Below, piece after piece: positions 7,363 through 19,114 of a stretch of 64,000 nucleotides of DNA; position 1 is the stretch's first letter; each line of letters begins with the position of its first letter. The translations under genes were made by a program, and so were the position numbers. The stretch is from Dietzia aurantiaca (GTDB taxonomy: Bacteria; Actinomycetota; Actinomycetes; Mycobacteriales; Mycobacteriaceae), in NCBI RefSeq assembly GCF_021033825.1, contig NZ_JAIFXZ010000001.1:186001-250000 (forward strand), written 5' to 3'. The notes under the pieces were generated by a model. The model saw only the letters and a program-made list of their open reading frames with translations. It made no database searches and had not been told where the DNA came from.

Positions 7363-8169
7363 TCAGCCCTGCAGTCCCGCGCCGACCATGTGGGCGCCTC
7401 CGTCCACGACCAGCGTCTGGCCGGTGATCCAGTGCGCATCGTCCGAGAGGAGGAACGCCGTGGGGCCGGCGATGTCGTCCGGCACCCCCAGCCGCCCGGC
7501 CGGCAGCGCCGCGGACATGGCCTCCTCGCGGCCGTCGTACAGCGCCTCGGCGAAGCGGGTCTTGACCACACCCGGCGCGATCGCGTTGACACGCACCGCC
7601 GGGCCGACCTCCACGGCCAGTTCCTGCGTCAGCCGCATCACCAGGGCCTTGGTCGAGCCGTACCAGCCGATCCCCGGCGACGGCGCCATCCCGGCGATCG
7701 AGGCGATGTTGACCACCGCGCCACCGCGCTCGCCCAGCCCCGAGTGGTACACCTTCTGGGTCCACGCCAGGGTGCCCAGCGTGTTGACTTCGGCGATCTT
7801 GCGGGCCGCCGACAGGTCGAGGTCCACGGTCCGCCCGAACACCGGGTTGATACCGGTGTTGTTGACCAGGAAGTCGACCGGCCCGAACTCGGACTCCGCC
7901 CGGTCGACGGTCTCGCGCTGATGGTCCTCGTCGTCGCTCTTCCCGGCCACGGCGACCACCCGCCCCGGCGCGTCGAGCTCGGCGAGGGCCGCGTCCAGCC
8001 CCTCCTGACCGCGTGCGGTGATGACCACCGAGGCGCCCTCCGCCAGGAGCCTGCGGGCGATCCCCAGGCCGATGCCGCGGCTTGCGCCGGTGACGATCGC
8101 GGTCCGACCGGCGAACCGATCAGGAACTACCGGACCCGTACGGGGGGAGGGAAGAGGGGGGTGTGTCAC
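7363..8169 (-). CDS. SDR family oxidoreductase
   Basis: The protein has 268 residues from a GTG at 8169 with an AAGGAG site. It shows the classical short-chain dehydrogenase/reductase signature: TGASRGIG cofactor loop (about 28-35), NNTGI after the fourth strand, the catalytic Ser in NIASIAG, and YGSTK (Tyr and Lys both present). The basic residue after the second strand (ARGQ) suggests NADP(H). It is the first gene of a three-gene operon with the LpqN-like protein and rmlC. The substrate is unknown; the place beside rmlC need not mean a sugar substrate. Confidence 0.85.
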   Translation of the reverse strand: MTHPPLPSPRTGPVVPDRFAGRTAIVTGASRGIGLGIARRLLAEGASVVITARGQEGLDAALAELDAPGRVVAVAGKSDDEDHQRETVDRAESEFGPVDFLVNNTGINPVFGRTVDLDLSAARKIAEVNTLGTLAWTQKVYHSGLGERGGAVVNIASIAGMAPSPGIGWYGSTKALVMRLTQELAVEVGPAVRVNAIAPGVVKTRFAEALYDGREEAMSAALPAGRLGVPDDIAGPTAFLLSDDAHWITGQTLVVDGGAHMVGAGLQG

Positions 8170-8375
8170 GGCCGACTCCTTGCGACGTCAGTGTCTGGTG
8201 GCTGTTCACGCCCAGCCTAGAGGGCAGCGCGCGGTCGTGATCGCTCGGTTCGCGACGGAACACGCCGCACGGAATGTGCCCGTGCGTCCCGCCGTCCGGG
8301 CCCTGCCGCGCTAAAGTCGCCACCAGGTCCCAGCCGGCCGCCCCTCGGGCGGCTCACGAAACCCAGGGGGTGCCT

Positions 8376-9242
8376 GTGTCTCCACTCGCTCCACGCGACG
8401 CGTCGGACTCACCGGTGTGCTCTGTGCTGGACGTCCCGGGCCCGCGGTGGTTCCGCCCGGGCGATCCGATCTGGCGCGTGCATGGCGACGCGGCCACCCC
8501 GCTCGGCGTCACCACGGCCCTGCTCATGTTGCTCGCGAACCCGGCGTTCGCCGCGATCATCGGGTCCGGCAGCGCGGCCCGGAACCCGTGGATCGTGGAC
8601 GACTACCTGCACGACCTGGTGGAGATCACCACGTTCGGGACGGTCGACGACGCGATGGTGACCATCGATCACGCCCACCGGGACCGCAGTTCGCTCAGCG
8701 GCACCACCGAGCACGGCGACTACTACTACGGCGCCGACCCGGAGCTGGCGTGCTGGGCGCAGGCCGCCACCGCCTGGTCGCTGCTCGCGGCGTTCCAGCG
8801 TTTCGCCGCCAAGCCCCTCACCCCGGCGGAGTCGGACGAGTACGTCCGCCAGTGGGCCGGCATCGCGCACCTGCAGGGCGCCAGCGCGTTCCCCACCTCG
8901 GCCCGCGAGCTCGAGCAGCTCCTACGCAGTTCCCGCGACCGGGCCCGCGCCACCACCGCGGGTCGGCGCGCGGCCCGCCAGCTGCGGGAGAACGCCAAGG
9001 CCTGCCCCGGCGTCGCCGAGAACTCGGTCACCGCGCACCGCTCCTGCACCACCGTGGTGGATGCCGCCGCCAGCCTGGTCCCGTCCGACGTCCGCCGCGC
9101 GCTGGACCTGCCGCATCGACCCATGGACCGCAGCGCGGTGTTCGGCCGGATCTCCAAGGCGCACCAGGGACTGAGTCTGCCGCGGCTCACCACGCGCGCA
9201 CCGATCGCGGCGCCGTCGGCAATGCGGGTCCGCCCCGCCTGA
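8376..9242 (+). CDS. MpaB-type (DUF2236) oxygenase family protein
   Basis: The protein has about 288 residues. I chose the GTG at 8376 because AGGGGG lies at proper distance; a GTG at 8370 is possible and the frame remains open further upstream. Features match the ER-bound oxygenase MpaB/rubber-oxygenase (DUF2236) superfamily: a start near PRWFRPGDPIWRVHGD, a helix with LLMLLANPAFAAII, and a central ACWAQAATAWSLL with aromatic residues. Family members that have been studied are haem or metal enzymes cleaving hydrocarbons. It is divergent from the SDR-LpqN-rmlC operon and convergent with rmlD. A second family member occurs at 29744-30796. Confidence 0.65.
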   Translation: MSPLAPRDASDSPVCSVLDVPGPRWFRPGDPIWRVHGDAATPLGVTTALLMLLANPAFAAIIGSGSAARNPWIVDDYLHDLVEITTFGTVDDAMVTIDHAHRDRSSLSGTTEHGDYYYGADPELACWAQAATAWSLLAAFQRFAAKPLTPAESDEYVRQWAGIAHLQGASAFPTSARELEQLLRSSRDRARATTAGRRAARQLRENAKACPGVAENSVTAHRSCTTVVDAAASLVPSDVRRALDLPHRPMDRSAVFGRISKAHQGLSLPRLTTRAPIAAPSAMRVRPA

Positions 9243-9343
9243 CGGCCGGCCGCGGCGGTAGCTGCTCACCGTGATCCGTCGCCGTCCGCCGGGAGAGAGT
9301 GTTGTGAGAACGACGACGAGGTGCCGCGTTGGCCGAGAGCGAC

Positions 9344-10341
9344 CTATTCGCGCTGCGACGCCAGAAAGGACACCCCCGGGAAGAGGTCCCGTCGCCAGTC
9401 CCGCATCGGCGCCAATCCGAGCTCGCCCCACGAGGTGTCCGCCAGCACGGAGAACCTCGGGCGGGGCGCGGGCCGGGGGAACTCGTCACTCGAGCACGGA
9501 CGCACGCGCTCGGGGTCGGCGCCGAGGTACTGAAATACGGTCCGGGCGAGATCGAACCAGGTTGCGCGGCCGCCGCCCGTGACATGGTGCGTGCGGCCGC
9601 GGGCGTCGACCCGTCCGGCCTTCTCCGCGGCGAGCAACATCAGCACCTGATCGGCGAAGGTCGAGACGTACGTGGGCGAGCCCCACTGGTCGTTCACCAC
9701 GTTCAGCGTCTCGCGCTCGGACTCCAGGCGGATCATCGTGGCCACGAAGTCGCTTCCCGGCTGGTTCTCGATCACCCGCCACACCCCGGTGTAGAGCCAG
9801 GCAGTGCGGATCACCGTCGCCTCCGGCAGCTCCTCGTACACGGCCCGCTCGCCGGCGAGCTTGGTACGGCCGTAGACCGTGACGGGAGCCGTCGGGTCGT
9901 GGGGCTGGAGCCCGGGCGCGGTCGCCGGGTCGCCCCCGCCGGGCACCTCGCCGGAGAAGACGTAGTCGGTGCTGATGTGGATCAGGCGGATACCCCGCTC
10001 GCGGCACGCCGCCGCCAGTGCCCGCGGGCCGTCGACGTTGAGCGCGGTCGCGTCCTCCTCATCGGACTCCGCGCCGTCCACGTACGTGTACGCGGCCGCG
10101 TTGACCACCACCTCCGGCGCGAGACGATCGAGTGCAGTCGCGATGGAGCGGGGGTCGGCGATGTCGAGCTCGCCCCTCCCCGGGGTCACGGCCTTGCCCC
10201 GGGCGAGCCCCGCCAGCGCCCGCCCGAGCTGGCCGCGGCCACCCGGAACGAGGATGCGCGGCAGACCTCCCGGGCTGGAGTCCCAGGGCCCGCTCGAGCC
10301 TGCGACGGCCGGTTCGGAGCCGTCCCCGCCCGCGGCCGACG

Positions 10342-10345
<4 letters not shown>
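9344..10345 (-). CDS. rmlD: dTDP-4-dehydrorhamnose reductase
   Basis: The product makes dTDP-L-rhamnose by NADPH reduction. It has 333 residues from a GTG at 10345 that overlaps the rmlA stop (GTGA), which fixes the start over the longer open frame. After about 30 variable residues come the Rossmann motif [12 protein letters not shown], the [10 protein letters not shown] segment and YGRTKLAGE with the catalytic Tyr and Lys. It is the last gene of the rmlB-rmlA-rmlD operon, each junction overlapping by 4 bp, so expression is tightly coupled. Confidence 0.92.
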
Positions 10346-13323
<2,978 letters not shown>

Positions 13324-13504
13324 GCCCCCGATTGTCGCCGCTGCGGGGCCCTTCGCCGGTCAGCCGCGCCACGCCGACAGCCAACACCACCGGCCGCACC
13401 GGGCAGCGCAGCAGCGGTGTGCGACCCCGCCCTCGCCGGCAGGCGCTGGAGCGGATGCCGGGGGGCCGGGTCGGGTTCAGCCGTGTGCGTGTGAGGCCGG
13501 CCGG

Positions 13505-14581
13505 TCAGGTGCGGTTGCGGGCCTGTTCGGCCTGGGCCTCGCGGCGCACGTCAGCCGCGTCGTCGATGGTTTGCTGCCGCTTGTCCTCGGCCTTGTCGCT
13601 GGCCGTGGTGTCCCGCGGCGGCAGCTGGATGGCCTCCTCGGCGTGCATGCCGGCCTGCAGTTCGCGGGCGCGCTCGACCTCGGCGTCGACCTCGGCCCCG
13701 AAGAGGAACGCGTTGTTGGTGATCCAGAGCCAGAGCAGGAACATGATGACGCCGGCGAGCGAGCCGTAGGTGGCGTTATAGGAGCCGAAGTTGGTCACGT
13801 ACACCACGAAGGCGCCGGTGGCCACGGCCCACACGAGCAGCGCGACGATCGCGCCGATGGAGATCCAGCGGAATTTGGGCTGCCGGACGTTGGGCGCGAA
13901 TCCGTAGAGGACGGCCAGGATGACGACGACGACGAGCAGGAGCACCGGCCACTTGGCGATGTTCCACACCGTGACCGCGGTATCACCCAGTCCGATCAGG
14001 TCGCCCACCCAGGCCGCGATCGGCCCGCTGATCACCAGGAGGAGCCCGGCGATGCAGATCAGGACCAGGATGACGGCGGTCAGCAGGAGCATGGACGGCT
14101 TGAGCTTCCAGAAGGGGCGGCCCTCCTCGACCTCGTAGACCCGGTTCATGGCCCGGGCGAACGCGCCGACGTATCCGGAGGCCGACCACAGGGCACCCGC
14201 GATACCGGCGACCAGCGCGAACCCGGCCGCCGGGGTGGTGACCAGCGAGTCGATGGGCCCACGGAGGGCGGCGAGCGTCTCCTCGGGCGCGGCGCCCTCG
14301 AGCAGCTCCATCACCGCGTCGACGGTGGCCTGGCCCTGGCCGAACACACCGAGGAGGGAGACCACGGCCAGCAGGGCCGGGAACAGGGACAGCACCGCGA
14401 AGTAGGTCAGGCCGGCCGCCTGGTCGGTGCACTGGTCGCGGGAGAACTCACCGACAGCCCTCTTGATGCCGATCTTCCAGGCCGAGCCGGTGAGCGACGT
14501 CGGCGAGTCGGGCTTGCCCTCGTCGGGGTCGGTGTCCGGGTCGGGCCGGTCGGTGTTGTCGTCATCTCTGATCGTGCTCAT
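13505..14581 (-). CDS. YihY/BrkB family membrane protein, copy 1
   Basis: The protein has 358 residues. The ATG at 14581 has a GGAAAGG site; an open frame reaching back to 14704 is not used in this call. A charged Asp/Pro-rich N-terminus (about 1-30) precedes the family core: AAGLTYFAVLSLFPALL, FGQGQATVDAV, AMNRVYEVEEGRPFW, and a final LLWLWITNNAFLFGAE. It aligns with the next gene across the whole membrane domain, so the pair arose by tandem duplication. The tail is Arg/Gln/Ala rich. The function of the family is not established. Confidence 0.85.
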   Translation of the reverse strand: MSTIRDDDNTDRPDPDTDPDEGKPDSPTSLTGSAWKIGIKRAVGEFSRDQCTDQAAGLTYFAVLSLFPALLAVVSLLGVFGQGQATVDAVMELLEGAAPEETLAALRGPIDSLVTTPAAGFALVAGIAGALWSASGYVGAFARAMNRVYEVEEGRPFWKLKPSMLLLTAVILVLICIAGLLLVISGPIAAWVGDLIGLGDTAVTVWNIAKWPVLLLVVVVILAVLYGFAPNVRQPKFRWISIGAIVALLVWAVATGAFVVYVTNFGSYNATYGSLAGVIMFLLWLWITNNAFLFGAEVDAEVERARELQAGMHAEEAIQLPPRDTTASDKAEDKRQQTIDDAADVRREAQAEQARNRT

Positions 14582-14759
14582 ACCGGCGACCTTTCCACCG
14601 ACGAGTCCCGAGCGCATCCGCCACGCTGGATTTCCGAGCCGATCAGCTACGGATGCTGCGGGGATTACATCCGGCGCCGTCTGCGTTAGGCTATTTGATG
14701 TCACGTCACCTAAGTGTCACGTCAATCACACCTACAGACCCCGATCGAAGGAGCACCCC

Positions 14760-15155
14760 ATGAGCCTGTCCAATGCCATCCTCCGCGGAATCACCGGCGC
14801 GTTCGTCCTCAACTCCGGCTGGAGCAAGCGCGGCATGCCCACCGAGGCCGCTGCGGGACTGCAGGGCTTCGCCGCCACCGGCGTCCCCGCGGTAGCCGAG
14901 ATGGACCCCGACACCTTCGGCAAGTTCGTCGCCTACTCCGAGATCGGCATCGGCGCGGCGCTGTTGACGCCGATCGTGCCCAAGAGGGTCGCCGGCGCGG
15001 CGCTCGGCGTCTTCTCCGCCGGCCTGCTCTCGATGTACTTCCGCAACCCCGCCATGACCGAGTCCGACGGGATCCGCCCGAGCCAGGAGGGCATGTCCCT
15101 GTCGAAGGACGCCTTCATGCTGGCGATCGCCGGCGCGCTGGTCACCGACAAGTGA
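14760..15155 (+). CDS. DoxX-like small membrane protein
   Basis: The protein has 131 residues from the ATG at 14760 after CGAAGGAGCACCCC; the longer open frame upstream lacks such a site. There are about four hydrophobic segments, with AFVLNSGWSKRGM near the start, a GIGAALLTPIVPKRVAGAALG pair, and a C-terminal LAIAGALVTDK. Mycobacterial proteins of this plan are annotated as DoxX-like or conserved membrane proteins. It is divergent from the YihY pair and is followed by a strong hairpin at 15197. The function is unknown. Confidence 0.7.
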   Translation: MSLSNAILRGITGAFVLNSGWSKRGMPTEAAAGLQGFAATGVPAVAEMDPDTFGKFVAYSEIGIGAALLTPIVPKRVAGAALGVFSAGLLSMYFRNPAMTESDGIRPSQEGMSLSKDAFMLAIAGALVTDK

Positions 15156-15196
15156 CCCCCTGACGCCACCCGGCGTCGTCCACCTGGCAGCAGCGC

Positions 15197-15230
15197 CCGG
15201 TCCGGCCCCGCACCCGCGCGGCCGGGCCGG
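15197..15230 (+). terminator. Terminator hairpin after the DoxX-like gene
   Basis: An 11-bp stem (CCGGTCCGGCC paired with GGCCGGGCCGG, one T-G pair) is followed by TTCTGTT. It stands between convergent genes (stops 15155 and 15244) and may act in both directions. Confidence 0.7.
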
Positions 15231-15243
15231 TTCTGTTCCCGGC

Positions 15244-16140
15244 TCACTCCTGAACTTCTCCCGCTGACTCCCATTCGCGTTTGATGCGGCGGGACTTCCG
15301 CGAATGCCGGACCGCCACCACCGCGATCGCCACGCCGACCAACAGCGGCACCCACACCTTCGAGTATTCGAGCAGGAACTCGACCCAGCCCGGGACGTTC
15401 ACCTCGGGGAGGTTGATCGTCGGGAGAGAGATGTCCGGCCACGGAATGCTTGGTAGTGAGATGTCGGGCCACGGGATATCGATGTCGGGTATCCGCTCAG
15501 CGATCCAGTCCAGGATCGGGCTCAGCAATCGGCCGATCAACGGGAGCAACACGATCATCGCGATCGCCCACCCGGATTTACCCACCCCCGCAGCAACCGG
15601 ATAGACCACCCGCTTCCACGGGGAGGCGGCGATCGCTTCGAGGCGGGTTTCGGCCGCGGACCCCGGCGGCGGATCAAAGTGAACGACCTCGCTGCCCTCG
15701 CGGAAGGTCACCTGGCGGACCGCCGTCGCGAACGCGCTGCTGCGCATCTGTACCCGCGGGCCCGAGAGCACCGAGAGGTTGCCGGTGAACTTCCCGCGGT
15801 CGGGCGGATCACCGGAGATCGAGACCTTGTGATTGCCGACCTGGTGGGCACGGGCCACCACGTCCCCGTCACGAAGGAGGACGTACCCGGGAGTGATGGG
15901 CGCGCTGTCGTCTACGTCAGTGTCGTCGTCTTCCTTCGTCTTGCGAGGAAAACCCGGGTCGACCGTGCGCAGCTGCGCCGGGCCGCCCACCGCGACCTCG
16001 AGCGTGCCGTGACGCGGATGCACCAGGCGCCAGACCTCGGGCCCCGGACCCGTGCCGGCGGTATCGCCCCGGTTCGTCGGTTCCTCGTCTCCGTGCGCGG
16101 CCACAGCCGAACCGTACCCAACGGGTCCCAATCGCGGCAC
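15244..16140 (-). CDS. Membrane protein of unknown function with repeated IPWPDISLP motif
   Basis: The protein has 298 residues from a GTG at 16140; the start is uncertain because no ribosome site is evident. The first 170 residues look soluble, with beta-rich features (RHGTLEVAV, GYVLLRDGDVVARA). A hydrophobic segment (about 193-212) is followed by an unusual stretch in which PWPDISLP occurs twice and related Ile/Pro strands (INLPEVNVPGW) continue. A second membrane span (about 259-280) precedes a very basic tail (RHSRKSRRIKREW). It is not recognised. The Pro-Trp repeats between two spans may form an external loop. Confidence 0.6.
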   Translation of the reverse strand: MPRLGPVGYGSAVAAHGDEEPTNRGDTAGTGPGPEVWRLVHPRHGTLEVAVGGPAQLRTVDPGFPRKTKEDDDTDVDDSAPITPGYVLLRDGDVVARAHQVGNHKVSISGDPPDRGKFTGNLSVLSGPRVQMRSSAFATAVRQVTFREGSEVVHFDPPPGSAAETRLEAIAASPWKRVVYPVAAGVGKSGWAIAMIVLLPLIGRLLSPILDWIAERIPDIDIPWPDISLPSIPWPDISLPTINLPEVNVPGWVEFLLEYSKVWVPLLVGVAIAVVAVRHSRKSRRIKREWESAGEVQE

Positions 16141-16423
16141 AGCAAGGCGGACGTCCGCTCGCAGCCATGAGGCTGAACAAGGAACTGAAAGCCAAGTTCA
16201 CGCCCGCCCGACCCCAGAGCCCTCTCCTGCTGCGAGTCGTCGAGCCAGAACGCCGGGCCGGCGGGCGCTGGTCGTGGGCGGCCTCCCGGCAGGGCCCCGC
16301 AGGGCCTTGACCTGGGCTGCCCTGAAAGGGGCGTTCAGGGCACCGCAGGTCAGCGGGTCCGACCGGTGCCACCCCCCCTCACCGCCGAATCTGTCGCGAG
16401 CCGAGCCGAGTGTGGCCGTAGGC

Positions 16424-17239
16424 TCAGCCGGCCACGGAGGCGATCGCCTTGAGGATCGCATCCGCGAGGTCGGCGCGACACACCACGAGGTCCGGCAGGT
16501 AGGTCTCGGCCACGTTGTACTCGAGCGGGTCACCGTTCACCCGCAGCGCGACGAAACCGCGGGCCAGCGCGACCCCTGCCGGAGCGGCCGAGTCCCACTG
16601 GTACTGACCACCGGCGTGGATGTAGGCGTCGGCCTCCCCGCGCACCACGGCCGCGGTCTTGGCGCCGGCTGAACCCAGCGGGACGAGCTCGCCCCCCACC
16701 GCGCGGGCGACCGCGTCCGCGAAGGCCGGAGGTCGCGATGCCGAGAGGACGATGCGCGGCCGGGAATCCGTGCGAGGGGCCAGCAGGCCACCGCCGTCCA
16801 CCCCGTGATTGCCGGCCGGGTCGGCGTAGTTCTCGTCGTCGTCGACCCCCAACACCACCCCGAGCGCTGGCAGCGACACCGCTGCGGCGGTGAGACGCGA
16901 CCGCGCCGGGTCTCCCGCGCGCTCCCACAGCGCGACGTGCACGGCCCAGTCCGGCCGGTCGCCGAGCCCGTACTCGCGGGTGCCGTCGACCGGGTCGATG
17001 ATCCAGACGCGATCGGCGTCGACGCGCGCGAGGTCGTCCTTCGATTCCTCCGACAGCACCGCATCGCCGGGGCGCTCCGCGGCGAGCCGGTCGAGCAGCA
17101 GCGTGTTGGCGCGGCGGTCACCGAGATCGCCCAGTTCCCGGCCAGTCGGGCCCGACGTTCGCAACTCGACGAGCAGGCGCCCGGCCTCCGCTGCGAGATC
17201 GACGGCGAGCTGCTGGTCCGGGGTACGCGTGGCGGTCAT
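16424..17239 (-). CDS. cysQ: 3'(2'),5'-bisphosphate nucleotidase (CysQ)
   Basis: The protein has 271 residues of the inositol-monophosphatase/FIG fold. It removes the 3'-phosphate from PAP, the by-product of PAPS use, preventing inhibition of sulfate assimilation. The metal-binding motifs are intact: LSEES (about 61-65), WIIDPVDGTREY (about 78-89) and WDSAAPAGVA late in the protein. It is placed beside TauE/SafE, Rrf2 and cysDNC genes, which supports the sulfur role over an inositol one. It is divergent from the TauE gene at 17370; the operator pair at 17285-17314 lies between them and could act on both. Confidence 0.88.
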   Translation of the reverse strand: MTATRTPDQQLAVDLAAEAGRLLVELRTSGPTGRELGDLGDRRANTLLLDRLAAERPGDAVLSEESKDDLARVDADRVWIIDPVDGTREYGLGDRPDWAVHVALWERAGDPARSRLTAAAVSLPALGVVLGVDDDENYADPAGNHGVDGGGLLAPRTDSRPRIVLSASRPPAFADAVARAVGGELVPLGSAGAKTAAVVRGEADAYIHAGGQYQWDSAAPAGVALARGFVALRVNGDPLEYNVAETYLPDLVVCRADLADAILKAIASVAG

Positions 17240-17284
17240 GCCCCCAGCCTAAGAGGCGGGCCGAAACGGCGGACGCCAAAGGCG

Positions 17285-17314
17285 TAGACAGATCGGTCTA
17301 GACAGAGCCTGTCT
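17285..17314. promoter_or_regulatory. Paired palindromes before TauE/SafE gene (putative sulfur operator)
   Basis: Site one is TAGACAGATCGGTCTA (17285-17300), palindromic except for one base pair. Site two, AGACAG-AGC-CTGTCT (17300-17314), is a perfect inverted repeat touching site one. The core AGACAGATC matches the larger palindrome before cysD (22920-22949) with a single difference in 14 bases. Position, 55-85 bases before the TauE start, fits promoter control. Confidence 0.6.
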
Positions 17315-17369
17315 CTTATGTCTACTGTTCTAGTCAACTTGATGAAGTCACTACCTTGAAGGACCACCC

Positions 17370-18347
17370 GTGAAGACACTCATCGTGCTCGGCGTCGTCG
17401 GCGCCATCGCGCAACTCATCGACGGGTCGCTGGGCATGGCCTACGGCGTCACGTCCACGACGCTGCTGGTCGCCGCCGGAATCGCGCCGGCGGCAGCCTC
17501 GGCCTCCGTGCACTTCGCGGAGATCGGCACCACGCTCGCCTCCGGAATCTCCCACCACAAACTCGGCAACGTGGACTGGCGGATCGTGCGCATCCTCGCA
17601 GTCCCCGGCGCGATCGGCGCCTTCGCCGGGGCGACCGTCCTGTCGAGCCTCCCCGCCGATGCGGCCACCCCGGTCGTCGGCGCGATCCTGCTCGCGCTGG
17701 GCCTGTACGTGCTCTACCGCTTCCTCGCCCTGGGCGGACGACGTCCAGAATTCCGCGGCCGCGTCCGCACCGGTTTCCTCGTGCCCCTCGGGCTGGTCGG
17801 CGGCACGCTCGACTCGCTCGGCGGCGGCGGGTGGGGGCCGGTCGGCACCACGTCTCTGCTGTCCTCGGGCCGGGTCGAGCCGCGCAAGGTCGTCGGATCC
17901 ATCGACACCTCCGAGTTCGTGGTGGCCGTGGGTGGCTCGCTCGGCTTCCTCGTGGGGCTGGGCGCGGCGGGTATCAACTGGGGCTACGCCGCCGCGCTGC
18001 TCATCGGCGGCGTGCTCGTGGCGCCACTCGCGGCCTGGCTCGTCAAGCATCTGCCCGCGCGCGTGCTCGGCACCGCGGCCGGCGGCCTGATCGTGGTGAC
18101 CAACTCCCGCACCCTGCTGCTCTGGGCCGACACGCCCTCGTCCGCCGTGACGCCGATCCTGGTCGCCCTGGCCGCCGCGTGGATCGCCGGGATCGTGTGG
18201 GCGGTGCGCGCCGAGCGGCGCGTCCGGGACCGCGGCGCCGTGGAGAGCGGGGCCGGAGAGCGGGACGACGACGACGCCGTCGACGGGACCACAACCACCG
18301 CGGCCGGACCCGCCCTGGACGAGGAAACCGACCCCGCCCGCGCATGA
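17370..18347 (+). CDS. TauE/SafE family sulfite/sulfur-anion transporter
   Basis: The protein has 325 residues with about eight hydrophobic spans and two half repeats, typical of TauE/SafE anion exporters. Family marks include AQLIDGSLGMAYGVTSTTLL near the start, and the loop GTLDSLGGGGWGPVGTTSLL in the second half. The C-terminal 50 residues are charged and disordered (DDDDAVDG). An Rrf2 regulator follows 72 bases downstream on the same strand, and sulfate-activation genes lie 2-5 kb away. Export of sulfite or a related oxyanion, or sulfate movement, is the likely job; direction cannot be told from sequence. Confidence 0.85.
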   Translation: MKTLIVLGVVGAIAQLIDGSLGMAYGVTSTTLLVAAGIAPAAASASVHFAEIGTTLASGISHHKLGNVDWRIVRILAVPGAIGAFAGATVLSSLPADAATPVVGAILLALGLYVLYRFLALGGRRPEFRGRVRTGFLVPLGLVGGTLDSLGGGGWGPVGTTSLLSSGRVEPRKVVGSIDTSEFVVAVGGSLGFLVGLGAAGINWGYAAALLIGGVLVAPLAAWLVKHLPARVLGTAAGGLIVVTNSRTLLLWADTPSSAVTPILVALAAAWIAGIVWAVRAERRVRDRGAVESGAGERDDDDAVDGTTTTAAGPALDEETDPARA

Positions 18348-18419
18348 CCCTGCCCGACGCGGGCCGGGGCGCCCCACTCCCCTGCCCGGCGCCGGCCCGG
18401 CTCTGGGACACTGTTCCGC

Positions 18420-18902
18420 ATGAGGGTCACCGCGAAATCGGACTATGCGCTGCGCGCGCTCGTCGAACTCGCGGCGGCCCAGCTGGCCAGCCCCGACGAC
18501 GATCCCCGCGAGAACCCGCTGAGCGCGGAGGAGTTGGGCCGGCGACAGGAGATACCGCACGGGTTCCTGCAGGCGATCCTGTCCGACCTGCGCAGGGCCG
18601 GCATCGTAGCCAGCCGCCGCGGCAAGACCGGCGGATGGTTCCTGGGCCGCGAGGCCTCGGGGATCACCGTCGCCGATGTCCTGCGGGCCGTCGACGGCCC
18701 CCTCGTCAGCGTCTACGACGTCCGCCCGGAGTCGGTGGTCTACAACGAGCGGGCCGCGGTCCTGCAGCACGTGTGGATCGCCTCGCGGGCGGCCTTGCGC
18801 CGGGTGATGGACGCAGTCACGATCGCCGATCTGGCGAACGGGCAGCTGCCGGGTGAGGTCCACGAGCTGACGCTCGACACCGACGCGTGGGAGCCGCGCT
18901 GA
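18420..18902 (+). CDS. Rrf2 family transcriptional regulator
   Basis: The protein has 160 residues. The winged-helix core shows AKSDYALRALVELA at the start, a recognition region around EIPHGFLQAILSDLRRAGIV, and the wing SRRGKTGGWFLGREASGITV. There is no cysteine at all, so it cannot ligate an iron-sulfur cluster as IscR or NsrR do; it is more like CymR, the cysteine regulator of Gram-positives. It is downstream of a TauE gene carrying operator-like palindromes and near cysDNC with the same motif, so control of sulfur assimilation is a reasonable inference. Confidence 0.85.
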   Translation: MRVTAKSDYALRALVELAAAQLASPDDDPRENPLSAEELGRRQEIPHGFLQAILSDLRRAGIVASRRGKTGGWFLGREASGITVADVLRAVDGPLVSVYDVRPESVVYNERAAVLQHVWIASRAALRRVMDAVTIADLANGQLPGEVHELTLDTDAWEPR

Positions 18903-18972
18903 GAGAATCCGCATCGGCCGATCTGGCGCTCGCTCGCCGAACCGGCACACGGGTGAACGGGTGAACGACGCC

Positions 18973-19030
18973 GCCCATCCGATTGCGGCTTGCCTATGGG
19001 ATCACATAGGCGAGTCGCAATCGGATGGGC
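18973..19030. repeat. 58-base near-perfect hairpin between convergent genes
   Basis: The outer 15-bp stem GCCCATCCGATTGCG/CGCAATCGGATGGGC is perfect; after one G-T position it continues with CTTGCCTAT/ATAGGCGAG (one wobble), leaving an 8-base loop GGGATCAC. It is between the Rrf2 gene (stop 18902) and the leftward TauE gene (stop 19115). It could be a bidirectional terminator, a palindromic intergenic repeat, or a protein-binding site. I saw no second copy in this window. Confidence 0.7.
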
Positions 19031-19114
19031 GAGGTGACTTCGGGAGAGGCGGGCCGAGGCGAGATCGGGGCGGCGCTCGGGTGACCGTCGGTCAGGCGTG
19101 AGCCCGGGCCGGCG

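Noticed and set aside
13324-13504. Possible small gene between the two YihY genes
   Set aside because: Only Arg/Pro-rich frames without ribosome sites are present in the 181 bases.
16141-16423. Possible small gene or RNA between the membrane protein and cysQ
   Set aside because: No ribosome site, conserved frame or stable symmetrical structure was found; direct GC-rich repeats there look like chance.
17300-17345. More copies of the sulfur operator further along the TauE leader
   Set aside because: Only scattered GTCTA/TAGTC fragments are seen, without symmetry.
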